Assembly: GCA_030583865.1 (NCBI GenBank)
Contig: CP129479.1
Coordinates: 1,252,744-1,316,743 of the forward strand
From: Thermodesulfobacteriota bacterium
Lineage (GTDB): Bacteria > Desulfobacterota > GWC2-55-46
Length of the DNA stretch: 64,000 bases
Reading direction: 5' to 3'
The notes beneath the pieces were generated by a model, which made no database searches, was not told where the DNA came from, and saw only the letters and a list, made by a program, of their open reading frames with translations. Shown here piece after piece: positions 8,897 through 17,020 of this stretch (its first letter is position 1; each line of letters starts with the position of its first letter). The translations under genes and the position numbers were made by a program.

Positions 8897-10708
8897 ATGC
8901 CTAAGTCAGTAAAGCTAATCTCGCTCTCGGCTGCCGCGGCAATCGCGGTCCTTTTGCTCATTGCGCCGCCTGCGCTGGCGGGCGAGGCAATACTCAAATG
9001 GACCGCGCCGAGCACGAACACGGACGGATCGGCTCTCACGGACCTGGCCGGCTTCAAGGTCCACTACGGCACGCAGTCCAAGTCCTACTCGAAGACGCTC
9101 GATATCGGCAATGCGGCGGCCTACACCGTCCAGGACCTCGCGGCCGGCAGCACCTATTATTTCAGCGTCACGGCCTACAACTCCGCGGGCAGGGAAAGCG
9201 CCTATTCGAACGAGGTCTCGAAGAACATACCGTCCGACACCACCGGCCCTGTACTGACCGGCATCTACTCGACCGACGTCACCCACACGGGCGCAGTCGT
9301 GAGCTGGATGACCGACGAGCCGGCCACGTCCCAGGTGGAGTACGGCACGACCTCCTCCTACGGCAGCTCGTCCTCCGTAGACCAGGCCCTTAAGACCGCG
9401 CACACCCTGTCGCTCGCTGGCCTCCAGCCCGGCACGGCCTACAATTACAGGGTGATAAGCTCGGACGGGTCCGGGAACAGGACCGCTTCCGGGAATTTCA
9501 AATTCACGACGGCGCCTGCGCCGGACACCGCGCCGCCGGTGGTCTCGAACCTCCTTGTAAAGGACGTGACCAGCTCTTCGGCGCTCGTCACATGGACGAC
9601 GAACGAGCCGGCGACCACGCAGGTCGATTTCGGCCTTTCCGGCGCGTTTACTTCATCGACACCCCTTGACAGCTCCCTCAAAACAGTGCATTCGGTCCTT
9701 CTCGAGGGGCTCCAGGGGTACACTGCCTACAGCTACAGGGCCGTCTCGACCGACGCAGCGGGTAATACTGCCGTGAGCGCGGCAAAGACCTTCACGACAT
9801 CCAACCAGGCCCCGGCCATCAACTCCCTGAGCTCGTCTCCGCTCTCAGGGTCGGCCCCTCTTCAGGTACAGCTCTCAGCCGAGGCTGTGGACGCCGACGG
9901 TTTCATCGTAAGCTATGAATGGGACTTCGACGGAGACGGCGTATACGACGCCGATACAGGCTCGGTGCCCTCGACGCCGCATACCTACCAGGCAGCTGGG
10001 ACCTATTCGCCAAAGGTCAGGGTCAGGGACAACGGCGGCGCCATAACGGTGTCCGAGCCGCTTACCATATCGGTCGCGTCGGCCTCGAACAAGCCGCCGG
10101 TAGTCGTCTCGCTCGTCGGTACCGTGTCACAGGAAGGCTCCACGGTCTCCATCAAGTTTGACGTGAAGGCGTCCGACCCCAACGGGGTCATAGTGAAGTT
10201 CGAGTGGGACTTCGACGGGAACGGCGTCATAGACGCGGTCACGACTACGGCCCCGGCCAAGTTCTCTTACAGCTCGCCGGGCACCTACAAGCCGGTAGTT
10301 AAGGTTACCGACGACCAGGGCGGCACCGCAACCGCGACCACGACAGTGGAGGTACCGTCGGCCTCCCTCTCGGGCGGGTCGTCATCGCCCGCCCCTGAAT
10401 CCAAGGGCGGCTGCTTCATCGCGACGGCTGCCTACGGAAGCTACCTGGAGCCCGAGGTCATGGTGCTCCGCGAGTTCAGGGACGGGGTGTTGCTGCCGAA
10501 CCCGATAGGCAGGGCGTTCGTGGACTTCTACTACAGGGTGTCCCCTCCTGTCGCGGACTTTATCGCCAGGCACGAGGTGCTCCGCACCGCGACCAGGACC
10601 GTACTGACGCCGATAGTATACGGGGTCAAGCACCCGCTACTTGCGGCCTCGTTCTCGGTATTTGCAGTCGGGGGCGCCTTCTTCGCCGTAAGGAGGAAGC
10701 GGGATTAA
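8897..10708 (+). CDS. Secreted FN3/PKD protein with CFI-box C-terminal domain
   Basis: The 603-residue protein has a signal peptide (residues 1-28, ending 'PALA'), one fibronectin type III domain (about 29-115), two related fibronectin/purple-acid-phosphatase-N-like beta domains (about 116-210 and 213-303), and two PKD domains (about 306-395 and 400-490). Each PKD domain carries an Asp/Gly-rich, possibly calcium-binding loop ([11 protein letters not shown] and [11 protein letters not shown]). From residue 504 a CFI-box domain begins ([18 protein letters not shown], Cys506), and the protein ends with a hydrophobic helix and RRKRD. It looks like a surface adhesin or matrix protein. GGGGAGG precedes the ATG. 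Expression is behind the riboswitch and terminator. The tail is built like a sorting signal but has no PEP motif. Confidence 0.85.
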   Translation: MPKSVKLISLSAAAAIAVLLLIAPPALAGEAILKWTAPSTNTDGSALTDLAGFKVHYGTQSKSYSKTLDIGNAAAYTVQDLAAGSTYYFSVTAYNSAGRESAYSNEVSKNIPSDTTGPVLTGIYSTDVTHTGAVVSWMTDEPATSQVEYGTTSSYGSSSSVDQALKTAHTLSLAGLQPGTAYNYRVISSDGSGNRTASGNFKFTTAPAPDTAPPVVSNLLVKDVTSSSALVTWTTNEPATTQVDFGLSGAFTSSTPLDSSLKTVHSVLLEGLQGYTAYSYRAVSTDAAGNTAVSAAKTFTTSNQAPAINSLSSSPLSGSAPLQVQLSAEAVDADGFIVSYEWDFDGDGVYDADTGSVPSTPHTYQAAGTYSPKVRVRDNGGAITVSEPLTISVASASNKPPVVVSLVGTVSQEGSTVSIKFDVKASDPNGVIVKFEWDFDGNGVIDAVTTTAPAKFSYSSPGTYKPVVKVTDDQGGTATATTTVEVPSASLSGGSSSPAPESKGGCFIATAAYGSYLEPEVMVLREFRDGVLLPNPIGRAFVDFYYRVSPPVADFIARHEVLRTATRTVLTPIVYGVKHPLLAASFSVFAVGGAFFAVRRKRD

Positions 10709-10722
10709 GCAAGCAGCCACTC

Positions 10723-10763
10723 AGCCGCAAGGGGTGCCTAGCCGCCCCTTGCGGCTTTTTTTT
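10723..10763 (+). terminator. Intrinsic terminator of the FN3/PKD gene
   Basis: A perfect 12-bp stem, AGCCGCAAGGGG (10723-10734) with CCCCTTGCGGCT (10745-10756), is followed by a run of eight T from 10756. It starts 14 bases after the stop codon. The right arm also encodes the last residues (AARGG) of the convergent exosortase. On the minus strand no T-run follows the hairpin, so it should terminate only the plus-strand message. Confidence 0.88.
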
Positions 10764-11643
10764 CGATTTTCATGAGCGCCCACAGAACGACGCCCGCCAT
10801 GAGGAGCGCAAGCAGGAAGAAAGGGATTCCGCCCCTGGTGTGCAGCGTCCCGTAGAGCATGCGCTCGTCTATATGGTAGCCTGCCAGCGTCAATACGGTA
10901 ATCCTTATGCCGTTTTTAACGACGGCTATAGGGAAGACAGCAGCCACGAAGGCCAGCCTGCCCGGCCAGGTCCTGAGGAACATGTTCGAGGCCGTCACCC
11001 CGGCGATGAAGAGGACGAGGCTGGAGCGTATGCCGCTGCATTCCCTTGCGACCTCGACCGTAAGACCCGGGAGGTGGAAGAAAAGGCCCTCCCGCTCGAC
11101 CGGAGAGCCGGAGGCGCTCAGGAAGAACCACGCGGCCTCGGCAGAGCCCCTTTGAAGGAATTTTATGAGCGGGTCGAGCGCGGCTTCCGGCACGGGCACC
11201 GCGAAAAGGAGAAAAAGGAGCGGAAAGAGCGCCGTCCTTGACGCGTGGCCGCCGAAGACGGTCACGAAACCGCCGATCCAGAAGACGACGGCAGAGAGGA
11301 CCATAGTTGCCAGATGGAAGCTCCCGCCGTCGGTGAAGAGGCTCCTCCCTGCTATGAATACCGCTGCCCCGGCCAGGAGGACCGGGACGCCGTACAGCGG
11401 CCCGTAGGCGGCGGTCGACAGGATCTCCTTCCTTTTCAGGTACATGAGGTAGGCTGTGATAAATGGTATGAGCGTTATGTGCGAATACAGCTCGCTATCC
11501 ATCGCAAGGCCGTAGAGTCGCGCCAGGTGCTCGGAAAATGCCGCTGCGATGCCGCCGCTGAAGAATACGATGCCAGCCACCCTAGCCCTCGCGCCCGTGC
11601 CGGGAGTCTCTCCCGCCGTCCCGCTTTCCACTCTGATGGACAC
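10738..11643 (-). CDS. Exosortase/archaeosortase-family transpeptidase
   Basis: This 301-residue integral membrane protein has about eight hydrophobic segments and the three exosortase active-site motifs in order: Cys202 in 'ARECSGIRSS', Arg247 in 'KNGIRITVL' and His268 in 'LHTRGGIPFF'. Exosortases cut and transfer proteins bearing a C-terminal sorting signal, usually PEP-CTERM, in the periplasm. It is shorter than XrtA-type fusions and has no EpsI domain, so the subtype is uncertain. The start is taken as GTG at 11643, with GGAGAG upstream; a longer frame runs back into the glycosyltransferase gene. It is the last gene of the polysaccharide locus and is convergent with the CFI-box protein gene. 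Confidence 0.88.
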   Translation of the reverse strand: MSIRVESGTAGETPGTGARARVAGIVFFSGGIAAAFSEHLARLYGLAMDSELYSHITLIPFITAYLMYLKRKEILSTAAYGPLYGVPVLLAGAAVFIAGRSLFTDGGSFHLATMVLSAVVFWIGGFVTVFGGHASRTALFPLLFLLFAVPVPEAALDPLIKFLQRGSAEAAWFFLSASGSPVEREGLFFHLPGLTVEVARECSGIRSSLVLFIAGVTASNMFLRTWPGRLAFVAAVFPIAVVKNGIRITVLTLAGYHIDERMLYGTLHTRGGIPFFLLALLMAGVVLWALMKIEKKAARGG

Positions 11644-11645
11644 GC

Positions 11646-12548
11646 CTATCTCTCCGTTTGCGCGCCCGGAAGCTTCAGGCGCTGTTTGAGGTTTGCCTTG
11701 TACCTGCCGCCCTTGGCCTTGAACTGCCTCACGACCCACCTAGATATCTGCGCGAAGCAGAGCCCTTTCTCGTACCACCCGAGGCTTGCGCGGTCTATCG
11801 CGTGGAACTGCTCGGTAACGAGCTTGCTCTGGATGAACTTGTAGATGTTCTTCCGCGACGAGTCCCACCAGACCGCGATCTCCTTCCTCGGCAATCTCCG
11901 GGAGTTTTTCTCGTGGTCCCGTCTCAGAAAGAGGTGCTCTGGAAGCTCATGGAACCTGCCCCTCAGGATGATTTCCAGCAGGAGGACATAGTCGGCGCCG
12001 AAATACTTCCCCAGGAGCTGCGTTTCCCTGAGGACCGATGAGCGCATAAGGCCGAATACCGCGTTTGCGAGGTTCACTTTCGTAAGATAGTGGCGCAGGC
12101 GCTCGTGCGGCCTGTCGTAGGGTATGTGGAGCCTGTCGTCGTACTTCCCTATCTCCTTGCCGGTCTCGTCTATGAGGACGGTCTTCGGGTAGCAGAGCGC
12201 GACCCTGGGCTCGGCCTCCAGTAGTTCAAGGCATCTTTCCAGAAGGAGCGGCGAGCAGACGTCGTCGTACGCCGCCCACTTGAAGTACTCGGCGCGCGAG
12301 AGGCGGAAGACGCGGTTGAAGTTGTCGGCGGCCCCGAGGTTGCGCGCGTTCCTGTGCAGCCTTATCCTCCGGTCGCGGGCGGCGTACTCCGAGCATATGT
12401 CGAAGGTCGAGTCCGTCGATGCGTTGTCGGAGATGACGAACTCGAAATCATTGAAGGTCTGCCCGAGTATGGATTCGATCGAGTGCCTCAAATACCGCTC
12501 GGCGTTGTAGACGGGCAGCCCTATGCTTACCTTGGGGGTCTTTCCCAT
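11646..12548 (-). CDS. Family 2 glycosyltransferase
   Basis: The 300-residue protein has a GT-A fold N-terminus: 'VSIGLPVYNAERYLRHS', the nucleotide-binding 'DNASTD' and a metal-binding 'AAYDDV' in place of a strict DXD. It most likely adds a sugar to the lipid-linked repeat unit on the cytoplasmic face. The ATG at 12548 has AAGGG upstream; the earlier in-frame start overlaps the previous gene without support. It lies 14 bases after a C-methyltransferase gene, so donor or acceptor may be a branched deoxysugar. That is inference from position only. Confidence 0.85.
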   Translation of the reverse strand: MGKTPKVSIGLPVYNAERYLRHSIESILGQTFNDFEFVISDNASTDSTFDICSEYAARDRRIRLHRNARNLGAADNFNRVFRLSRAEYFKWAAYDDVCSPLLLERCLELLEAEPRVALCYPKTVLIDETGKEIGKYDDRLHIPYDRPHERLRHYLTKVNLANAVFGLMRSSVLRETQLLGKYFGADYVLLLEIILRGRFHELPEHLFLRRDHEKNSRRLPRKEIAVWWDSSRKNIYKFIQSKLVTEQFHAIDRASLGWYEKGLCFAQISRWVVRQFKAKGGRYKANLKQRLKLPGAQTER

Positions 12549-12561
12549 TCCATTCCCTTTT

Positions 12562-13746
12562 TCATGCGCAGAGGATGCTGCACGCAAGCCCCATCTCCTT
12601 TACCATCTGCCATATTTCGCTTATGTAGTTCGGGTTCATTACTATGATGATGTCGGGCGAGTACTCCCGGACGAACTCGGGCGGCTCGATCCCCTGCCCG
12701 GTGCCGGGTATGTACTTGCCGTGCTTGTGCGGGTTTATGTCTATAACGTGGCTTATCTGGCCGGTAACGCCTAGCGCGTTCAGGAACGACACCCCTTTGG
12801 AGCCGCCGCCCCAGAGGACGGCCTTTTGTCCCTTGACGCGTATCCTCTCGAGCTCGCTCTTCCACGCGAGTATCTTGCCCGTGTACCTCCTCGAAAAGGC
12901 GGCCACCGCGGTCTTCAATTCAGCCAGGCTGAAACCGGGCGCGGGAGACCCGGCCTCATCCGTCCCGAAGGACGGGAAGGCCTCGGCGCAGAGGAACTGG
13001 CCCTCGAACGACTCCTCGATGCTGACGGCCTTGAAGCCTGTAAGCGAAAGGAGCGCTGAAAGGGAGATGGCGCTGAAGTAGGAGCAGTGCTCGTAGATAA
13101 TGTCCCAGATGGCGAGCTCCCTGAAGGTGTAGAGTATGTTCGGGACCTCGAGGAAGACAACGGTCTCGCCCCTGCCGTTGACGACCTTTCTCATCTTCTC
13201 CAGAAACTCCCTCGGCGTCTCGATGTGCTCGAGCACCTGGCGGCTGCATATGAGGTCGCCCTTGTAATCTGAATACTGCTCGGAATAGAGGTCTTGTATG
13301 AAGACGACCCTGTTGTCCCTGTTCTCCATCCTTTCATGTATGTAGCTCGCATCGAAGCCGACTCCCCTGTTCCCGCCGAGCTCGCTAAGGAGCACCAGGA
13401 AGTCGCCCTTGCCGCAGCCTATCTCTATGATGTCCTTGCCGTAGAGGTTGAATTTTTCAATGAGCTTTACGGCGAGCGACCTCGCGTAGTCCTGGAAAAA
13501 GGGCGAGAAGTGGAGCGAGTTCTCGTATTCCTGCGTGTATTTTACCGCCTCGGGGTCGAAGGCCGTGTTGAAGATGTGCCCGCAGCCGCTGCAGAACCCG
13601 AGTTTTATATCGCCCCTCCGGGCCCTGAGCGCGCTTTCACGCGTGTGCCACAGGATGTTGCAGTGGACCGGCATGCCGGTCATCTCCGCGAAAACGGAGA
13701 CGCATCCCGACTTGCAGACCGGACATGTGTTTTTGCCGCCTTCCAT
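12562..13746 (-). CDS. SAM-dependent sugar C-methyltransferase, copy 1
   Basis: The 394-residue protein has an N-terminal zinc-binding region (CPVC and later CSGCG), a class I SAM-binding core ('DIIEIGCGKGDFLVLL') and a C-terminal domain with 'VLWGGGSKGVSFLN' and 'VIDINPHKHGKY'. This three-part layout is that of the nucleotide-sugar C-methyltransferases (TylC3/EvaC-like). The frame is open upstream to 13794, but the ATG at 13746 begins the family-like sequence and only seven bases separate it from the previous stop. It is clearly a paralogue of the next gene upstream, sharing 'YYEHCSYFS'-like segments and the same domain spacing. The exact sugar substrate is not known. Confidence 0.82.
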   Translation of the reverse strand: MEGGKNTCPVCKSGCVSVFAEMTGMPVHCNILWHTRESALRARRGDIKLGFCSGCGHIFNTAFDPEAVKYTQEYENSLHFSPFFQDYARSLAVKLIEKFNLYGKDIIEIGCGKGDFLVLLSELGGNRGVGFDASYIHERMENRDNRVVFIQDLYSEQYSDYKGDLICSRQVLEHIETPREFLEKMRKVVNGRGETVVFLEVPNILYTFRELAIWDIIYEHCSYFSAISLSALLSLTGFKAVSIEESFEGQFLCAEAFPSFGTDEAGSPAPGFSLAELKTAVAAFSRRYTGKILAWKSELERIRVKGQKAVLWGGGSKGVSFLNALGVTGQISHVIDINPHKHGKYIPGTGQGIEPPEFVREYSPDIIIVMNPNYISEIWQMVKEMGLACSILCA

Positions 13747-13753
13747 GTGCTGA

Positions 13754-14977
13754 TTACACCGTAAGGACCTCTGCGAAATGGCCGAGCCTCTCAAGTTCCA
13801 TTACTACCTCGCTTTTGTAGACGGGGTTCATGAGGATCACGGCATCGGGCCTGTACCTGGCGGCGAACCCGGGCGAGACTATCTCGTGGCCCGTTCCTGC
13901 CATGAAGGTGCCGCATCTCCTGGGGTTGACGTCGACCACGTACTTTATCTCGTCGGTTACGCCGAGTGTCGTGAGGAAGGCGACCCCCTTTGAGCCCGAG
14001 CCCCAGAGGACTGTCCTGTACCCGGATTTCCGGAATTCCCTGAGCTTGTGGCGCCAGAGCGCCGTCTTCTGGATGACGTTCTCCGAAAAAAAGTCCACTG
14101 CATTCCTGAGCTCATCCGGCTCTTCCTCTATGGGCAGGGCAGGGGGAGGTGGGGTGGCCTTTCCGGAGGACGGGACGGCCTCGAGGAAAAGGTACTGGCC
14201 GCCGTAGCCCCTTGTTATGCCGGTCACCTCGAAGCCGGAAGCCCTGAAGAGCCTTCCGAGCGACCCCGGGCTGAAATACGAGCAGTGCTCGTAGTAGACG
14301 TCCCAGAAGGCGAGCTCCCGGAGGACCCTCGTCACGTCCGGGACCTGGAAAAACACCCGGGTCTCCCTTTTCCCCAGCGCCTTCCGTATTACGGAGATGA
14401 ACTTGGCCGTCTCCCCGATGTGCTCGAGCGTCATCTTGCAGACCATGAAGTCGGCGGGCTCGTCCGAGTATTTCTCCGAGTAGAAGTCCTTTACGAACGA
14501 GACCCCCGGCGGGCGCCCGCCGCGCTCTTCCCTGAACGCGGGGTCGAAGCCCTTCCCGGTATTGCCGCCGAGCTCGCAGAGGAGATCGAGGAATTCGCCC
14601 TTGCCGCAGCCTATCTCGAGGATGTGCTTGCCCCTCAAGCCGTGCCTTTCGACAAGGTCCGAGGCCAGGCGGCGCGCGAAATCGTTATAAGTCTCGGAAA
14701 ACCCCTGGGTCTCCTCGCACCTTTCGGAGTACTCCTGCAGTTTGTGCTGATAGGAGCTGTTCCATATGAAGCCGCACCTTGCGCAGAACGCGAGCCGTAT
14801 CTCGCCTCTGGGGTATTCTGCAGCCGCCTCCCTGGTGGCAAAAAGAAGCACCGAGTGCACGGGGGCGCCGCTGAGCGAATAGAATTCGAGGGTCTCGGCG
14901 GACCCGCAGCCCGGGCATCCTGCCGTGCCGGGCGCTGGCAGGGCGGGCGCCATATGAGCGTTCAGGCTCTCCATCAT
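13754..14977 (-). CDS. SAM-dependent sugar C-methyltransferase, copy 2
   Basis: The 407-residue protein has the same architecture as its neighbour: CPGCG and CARCG zinc-ligand pairs, SAM motif 'HILEIGCGKGEFLDLL', the central 'YYEHCSYFSPGSLG' segment, and a C-terminal 'VLWGSGSKGVAFLT' plus 'VVDVNPRRCGTF'. Two ATGs in tandem (14977 and 14974) follow AAAAAGGAG; either could be used. The closeness of copies 1 and 2 points to tandem duplication followed by divergence. Substrate is inferred to be a CDP- or UDP-keto-sugar because a glucose-1-phosphate cytidylyltransferase lies two genes upstream. Confidence 0.82.
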   Translation of the reverse strand: MMESLNAHMAPALPAPGTAGCPGCGSAETLEFYSLSGAPVHSVLLFATREAAAEYPRGEIRLAFCARCGFIWNSSYQHKLQEYSERCEETQGFSETYNDFARRLASDLVERHGLRGKHILEIGCGKGEFLDLLCELGGNTGKGFDPAFREERGGRPPGVSFVKDFYSEKYSDEPADFMVCKMTLEHIGETAKFISVIRKALGKRETRVFFQVPDVTRVLRELAFWDVYYEHCSYFSPGSLGRLFRASGFEVTGITRGYGGQYLFLEAVPSSGKATPPPPALPIEEEPDELRNAVDFFSENVIQKTALWRHKLREFRKSGYRTVLWGSGSKGVAFLTTLGVTDEIKYVVDVNPRRCGTFMAGTGHEIVSPGFAARYRPDAVILMNPVYKSEVVMELERLGHFAEVLTV

Positions 14978-14987
14978 CTCTCCTTTT

Positions 14988-16217
14988 TCAGGTTACCTTC
15001 CATTCCGGTATCGGCACTATGAACTTGCCGCCGGCGGCCCTGTACTCATCCTGCTGGCTTATGATCTCCCGGGCGAAGTTCCATGCGAGTATGAGCACGT
15101 AATCTGGCCTCTCTTCCAGAAGTTTTTCAGGACGGAAGATGGGGATGCGCCTGCCGGGCATGTAAAGCCCCTGCTTGTGGACGTTCCTGTCCACCACGAA
15201 GTCTATGAAGTCCCTGCCTATCCCGGTATAGTTGAGGAGTGTCGCTCCTTTTGCAGCGGCCCCGTAGGCGGCGATGCGGTTTCCGCCGTCCTTGAGTATC
15301 TTGAGCATGAGCCTCAGGCCGTTTTTGATGTTTTCAGCCTTTATGGCGAAATCGTTATAATAGGAAAATCCGTCCACCCCGTCCTTTTTCTCCTCGTCGA
15401 GAAGGCCCCTTGCCGATGCGTCGGGCTCGTCCCTGAGGCCTATGTAGAGCCGGAGCGAGCCGCCGTGGATGGGTATCCTCCTTACGGAATTGAGAAAGAG
15501 CCCGCGGCTCCGGAGCAGACGGTCGACAGACGTTACGGAGAAATAACAGAGGTGCTCGTGGTAGATGGTGTCGAACTCGCTTTTATCTACGAGGTCCCTT
15601 ACGTAGGGGACCTCGATTACGGCGACCCCCCCGTCGTCAAGGAGTATCCTTACGCCGTCGAGGAAGCTCCCGGAGTCCGCGACATGGGCAAGCACGTTGT
15701 TGGCGATTATGACGTCCGCCCTTTTCCCCATGCTTCGGAGCTTGCCTGCGAGCTCGGCGTTGAAAAACCCGCAATGGGTGGGCACCCCGGCCCTCTCGGC
15801 AGCCTCTGCCGGGCCTTCGGCAGGGTCTATGCCGAGGCATGGTATGCCGTTTTGAACGAAGTTTTTGAGGAGATATCCGTCGTTCGAGGCTATCTCAACG
15901 ACAAGGCTTTCCGCGTCGAGCCGCCTCGTATTGATAAGCTCCAACGCGTTCTCTCTCGAGTGCCTGAGAAGCTCGTCCGAAAAAGACGAGTAGTAGGGGT
16001 ACCTCCTGCAGAAGAGCTCCTCGGGCGGCACCGTCTCGAGTATCTGCACGAGCGCGCAGTCGCGGCAGAAGACGGCTTTGAGCGGGTACTCGGGCTCCGG
16101 GCGTTCGAGCTCCTCTTCCGTGAGGAGCGCGTCCGCGAGCGGCGTTGTTCCGAGGTCAAGAACCGTCTCGAGCCTGACCCCGCCGCATGAGCGGCATGCT
16201 GAGGCCTTTTCGTTCAT
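14988..16217 (-). CDS. SAM-dependent sugar C-methyltransferase, copy 3
   Basis: The 409-residue protein has N-terminal cysteine pairs (CRSCG and CRDCA), the strongly conserved SAM loop 'VEIASNDGYLLKNF', 'YHEHLCYFSVTS' in the catalytic region and the C-terminal 'AYGAAAKGATLLN'. These motifs place it in the canonical TylC3/EvaC-type C-3-methyltransferase group, and it is the most typical of the three tandem copies. GGAGG precedes the ATG at 16217. It follows rfbF by 16 bases, which supports a branched-chain CDP-deoxysugar pathway. The expected CDP-glucose 4,6-dehydratase is not in the window. Confidence 0.85.
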   Translation of the reverse strand: MNEKASACRSCGGVRLETVLDLGTTPLADALLTEEELERPEPEYPLKAVFCRDCALVQILETVPPEELFCRRYPYYSSFSDELLRHSRENALELINTRRLDAESLVVEIASNDGYLLKNFVQNGIPCLGIDPAEGPAEAAERAGVPTHCGFFNAELAGKLRSMGKRADVIIANNVLAHVADSGSFLDGVRILLDDGGVAVIEVPYVRDLVDKSEFDTIYHEHLCYFSVTSVDRLLRSRGLFLNSVRRIPIHGGSLRLYIGLRDEPDASARGLLDEEKKDGVDGFSYYNDFAIKAENIKNGLRLMLKILKDGGNRIAAYGAAAKGATLLNYTGIGRDFIDFVVDRNVHKQGLYMPGRRIPIFRPEKLLEERPDYVLILAWNFAREIISQQDEYRAAGGKFIVPIPEWKVT

Positions 16218-16233
16218 TTGTTCCTCCGGTCGT

Positions 16234-17001
16234 TTACCATTTTTTCCAGGGCGCATTTCCGCACGTCCAGAGCTTCTCGAGATGCAGCTTGTCCCTCAGC
16301 GTGTCCATGCACTGCCAGAAGGAGGTATGGGTGTATGCCATTAGCTCTCCGTCCTTCGCGAGGTTCTCAAGGGGCTCCTTTTCGAACTGCGTCTCGTCGC
16401 CCTCGATATAGTCGAAAATGCCGGGCTCCAGCACGAAGAAAGCCCCGTTTATCCATCCCTCGGAGGTCTGCGGCTTCTCAGAGAACTCGGTCACCATGTT
16501 CCCGTCCATCTCAAGGTGCCCGAACCTGGCGGGCGGCCTGACGGCGGTCAGGGTGGCGAGCTTCCCGTGCGAACGGTGGAATTTAATGAGCGCATGGAGG
16601 TCGATGTCGGAAACGCCGTCGCCCCAGGTGAGCATGAAAGAGCCGTTCCCGGTCCAGGGGGCCAGCCTCTTTATCCTGCCTCCGGTCATGGTGTTGAGGC
16701 CCGTATCCACGAGGTCCACCGTCCAGTCAGGCACGTCCCCTCCGGTGATCTCCACCTTGCCGGTGCTGGTCCTTACGGTCATGTTGCTGTTGAGCGCGCA
16801 GTAGTCCTTCATCCACCTCTTGATGTACTCTCCCTTGTAGCCGAGGGCGATTGCGAAGTCCCTGAAGCCGTAAACCGAGTAATACATCATGATGTGCCAG
16901 AGCATGGGACGGCCGCCGACCTCGACCATGGGCTTCGGCTTAAGCTCCGTCTCTTCAGCGAGCCTCGAACCCAGCCCGCCTGCAAGTATGGCGACCTTCA
17001 T
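16234..17001 (-). CDS. rfbF: Glucose-1-phosphate cytidylyltransferase
   Basis: The 255-residue protein begins 'MKVAILAGGLGSRLAEET', the nucleotidyltransferase signature, followed by 'KPKPMVEVGGRPMLWHIM' and 'LTWGDGVSDID', which holds the metal-binding aspartate. Length and motifs match RfbF, which makes CDP-glucose from CTP and glucose-1-phosphate. This is the first step towards CDP-linked deoxysugars such as abequose, paratose, tyvelose and branched variants. The next genes are C-methyltransferases. No rfbG or rfbH homologue is visible nearby, so the pathway must be completed elsewhere in the genome. Confidence 0.9.
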   Translation of the reverse strand: MKVAILAGGLGSRLAEETELKPKPMVEVGGRPMLWHIMMYYSVYGFRDFAIALGYKGEYIKRWMKDYCALNSNMTVRTSTGKVEITGGDVPDWTVDLVDTGLNTMTGGRIKRLAPWTGNGSFMLTWGDGVSDIDLHALIKFHRSHGKLATLTAVRPPARFGHLEMDGNMVTEFSEKPQTSEGWINGAFFVLEPGIFDYIEGDETQFEKEPLENLAKDGELMAYTHTSFWQCMDTLRDKLHLEKLWTCGNAPWKKW

Positions 17002-17020
17002 GGGCGCGTTTCTCTCCGTT

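Noticed and set aside
10500-10708. PEP-CTERM sorting signal at the end of the FN3/PKD protein
   Set aside because: A hydrophobic helix and basic tail are present, but no Pro-Glu-Pro motif precedes them. It is described as a CFI-box tail instead.
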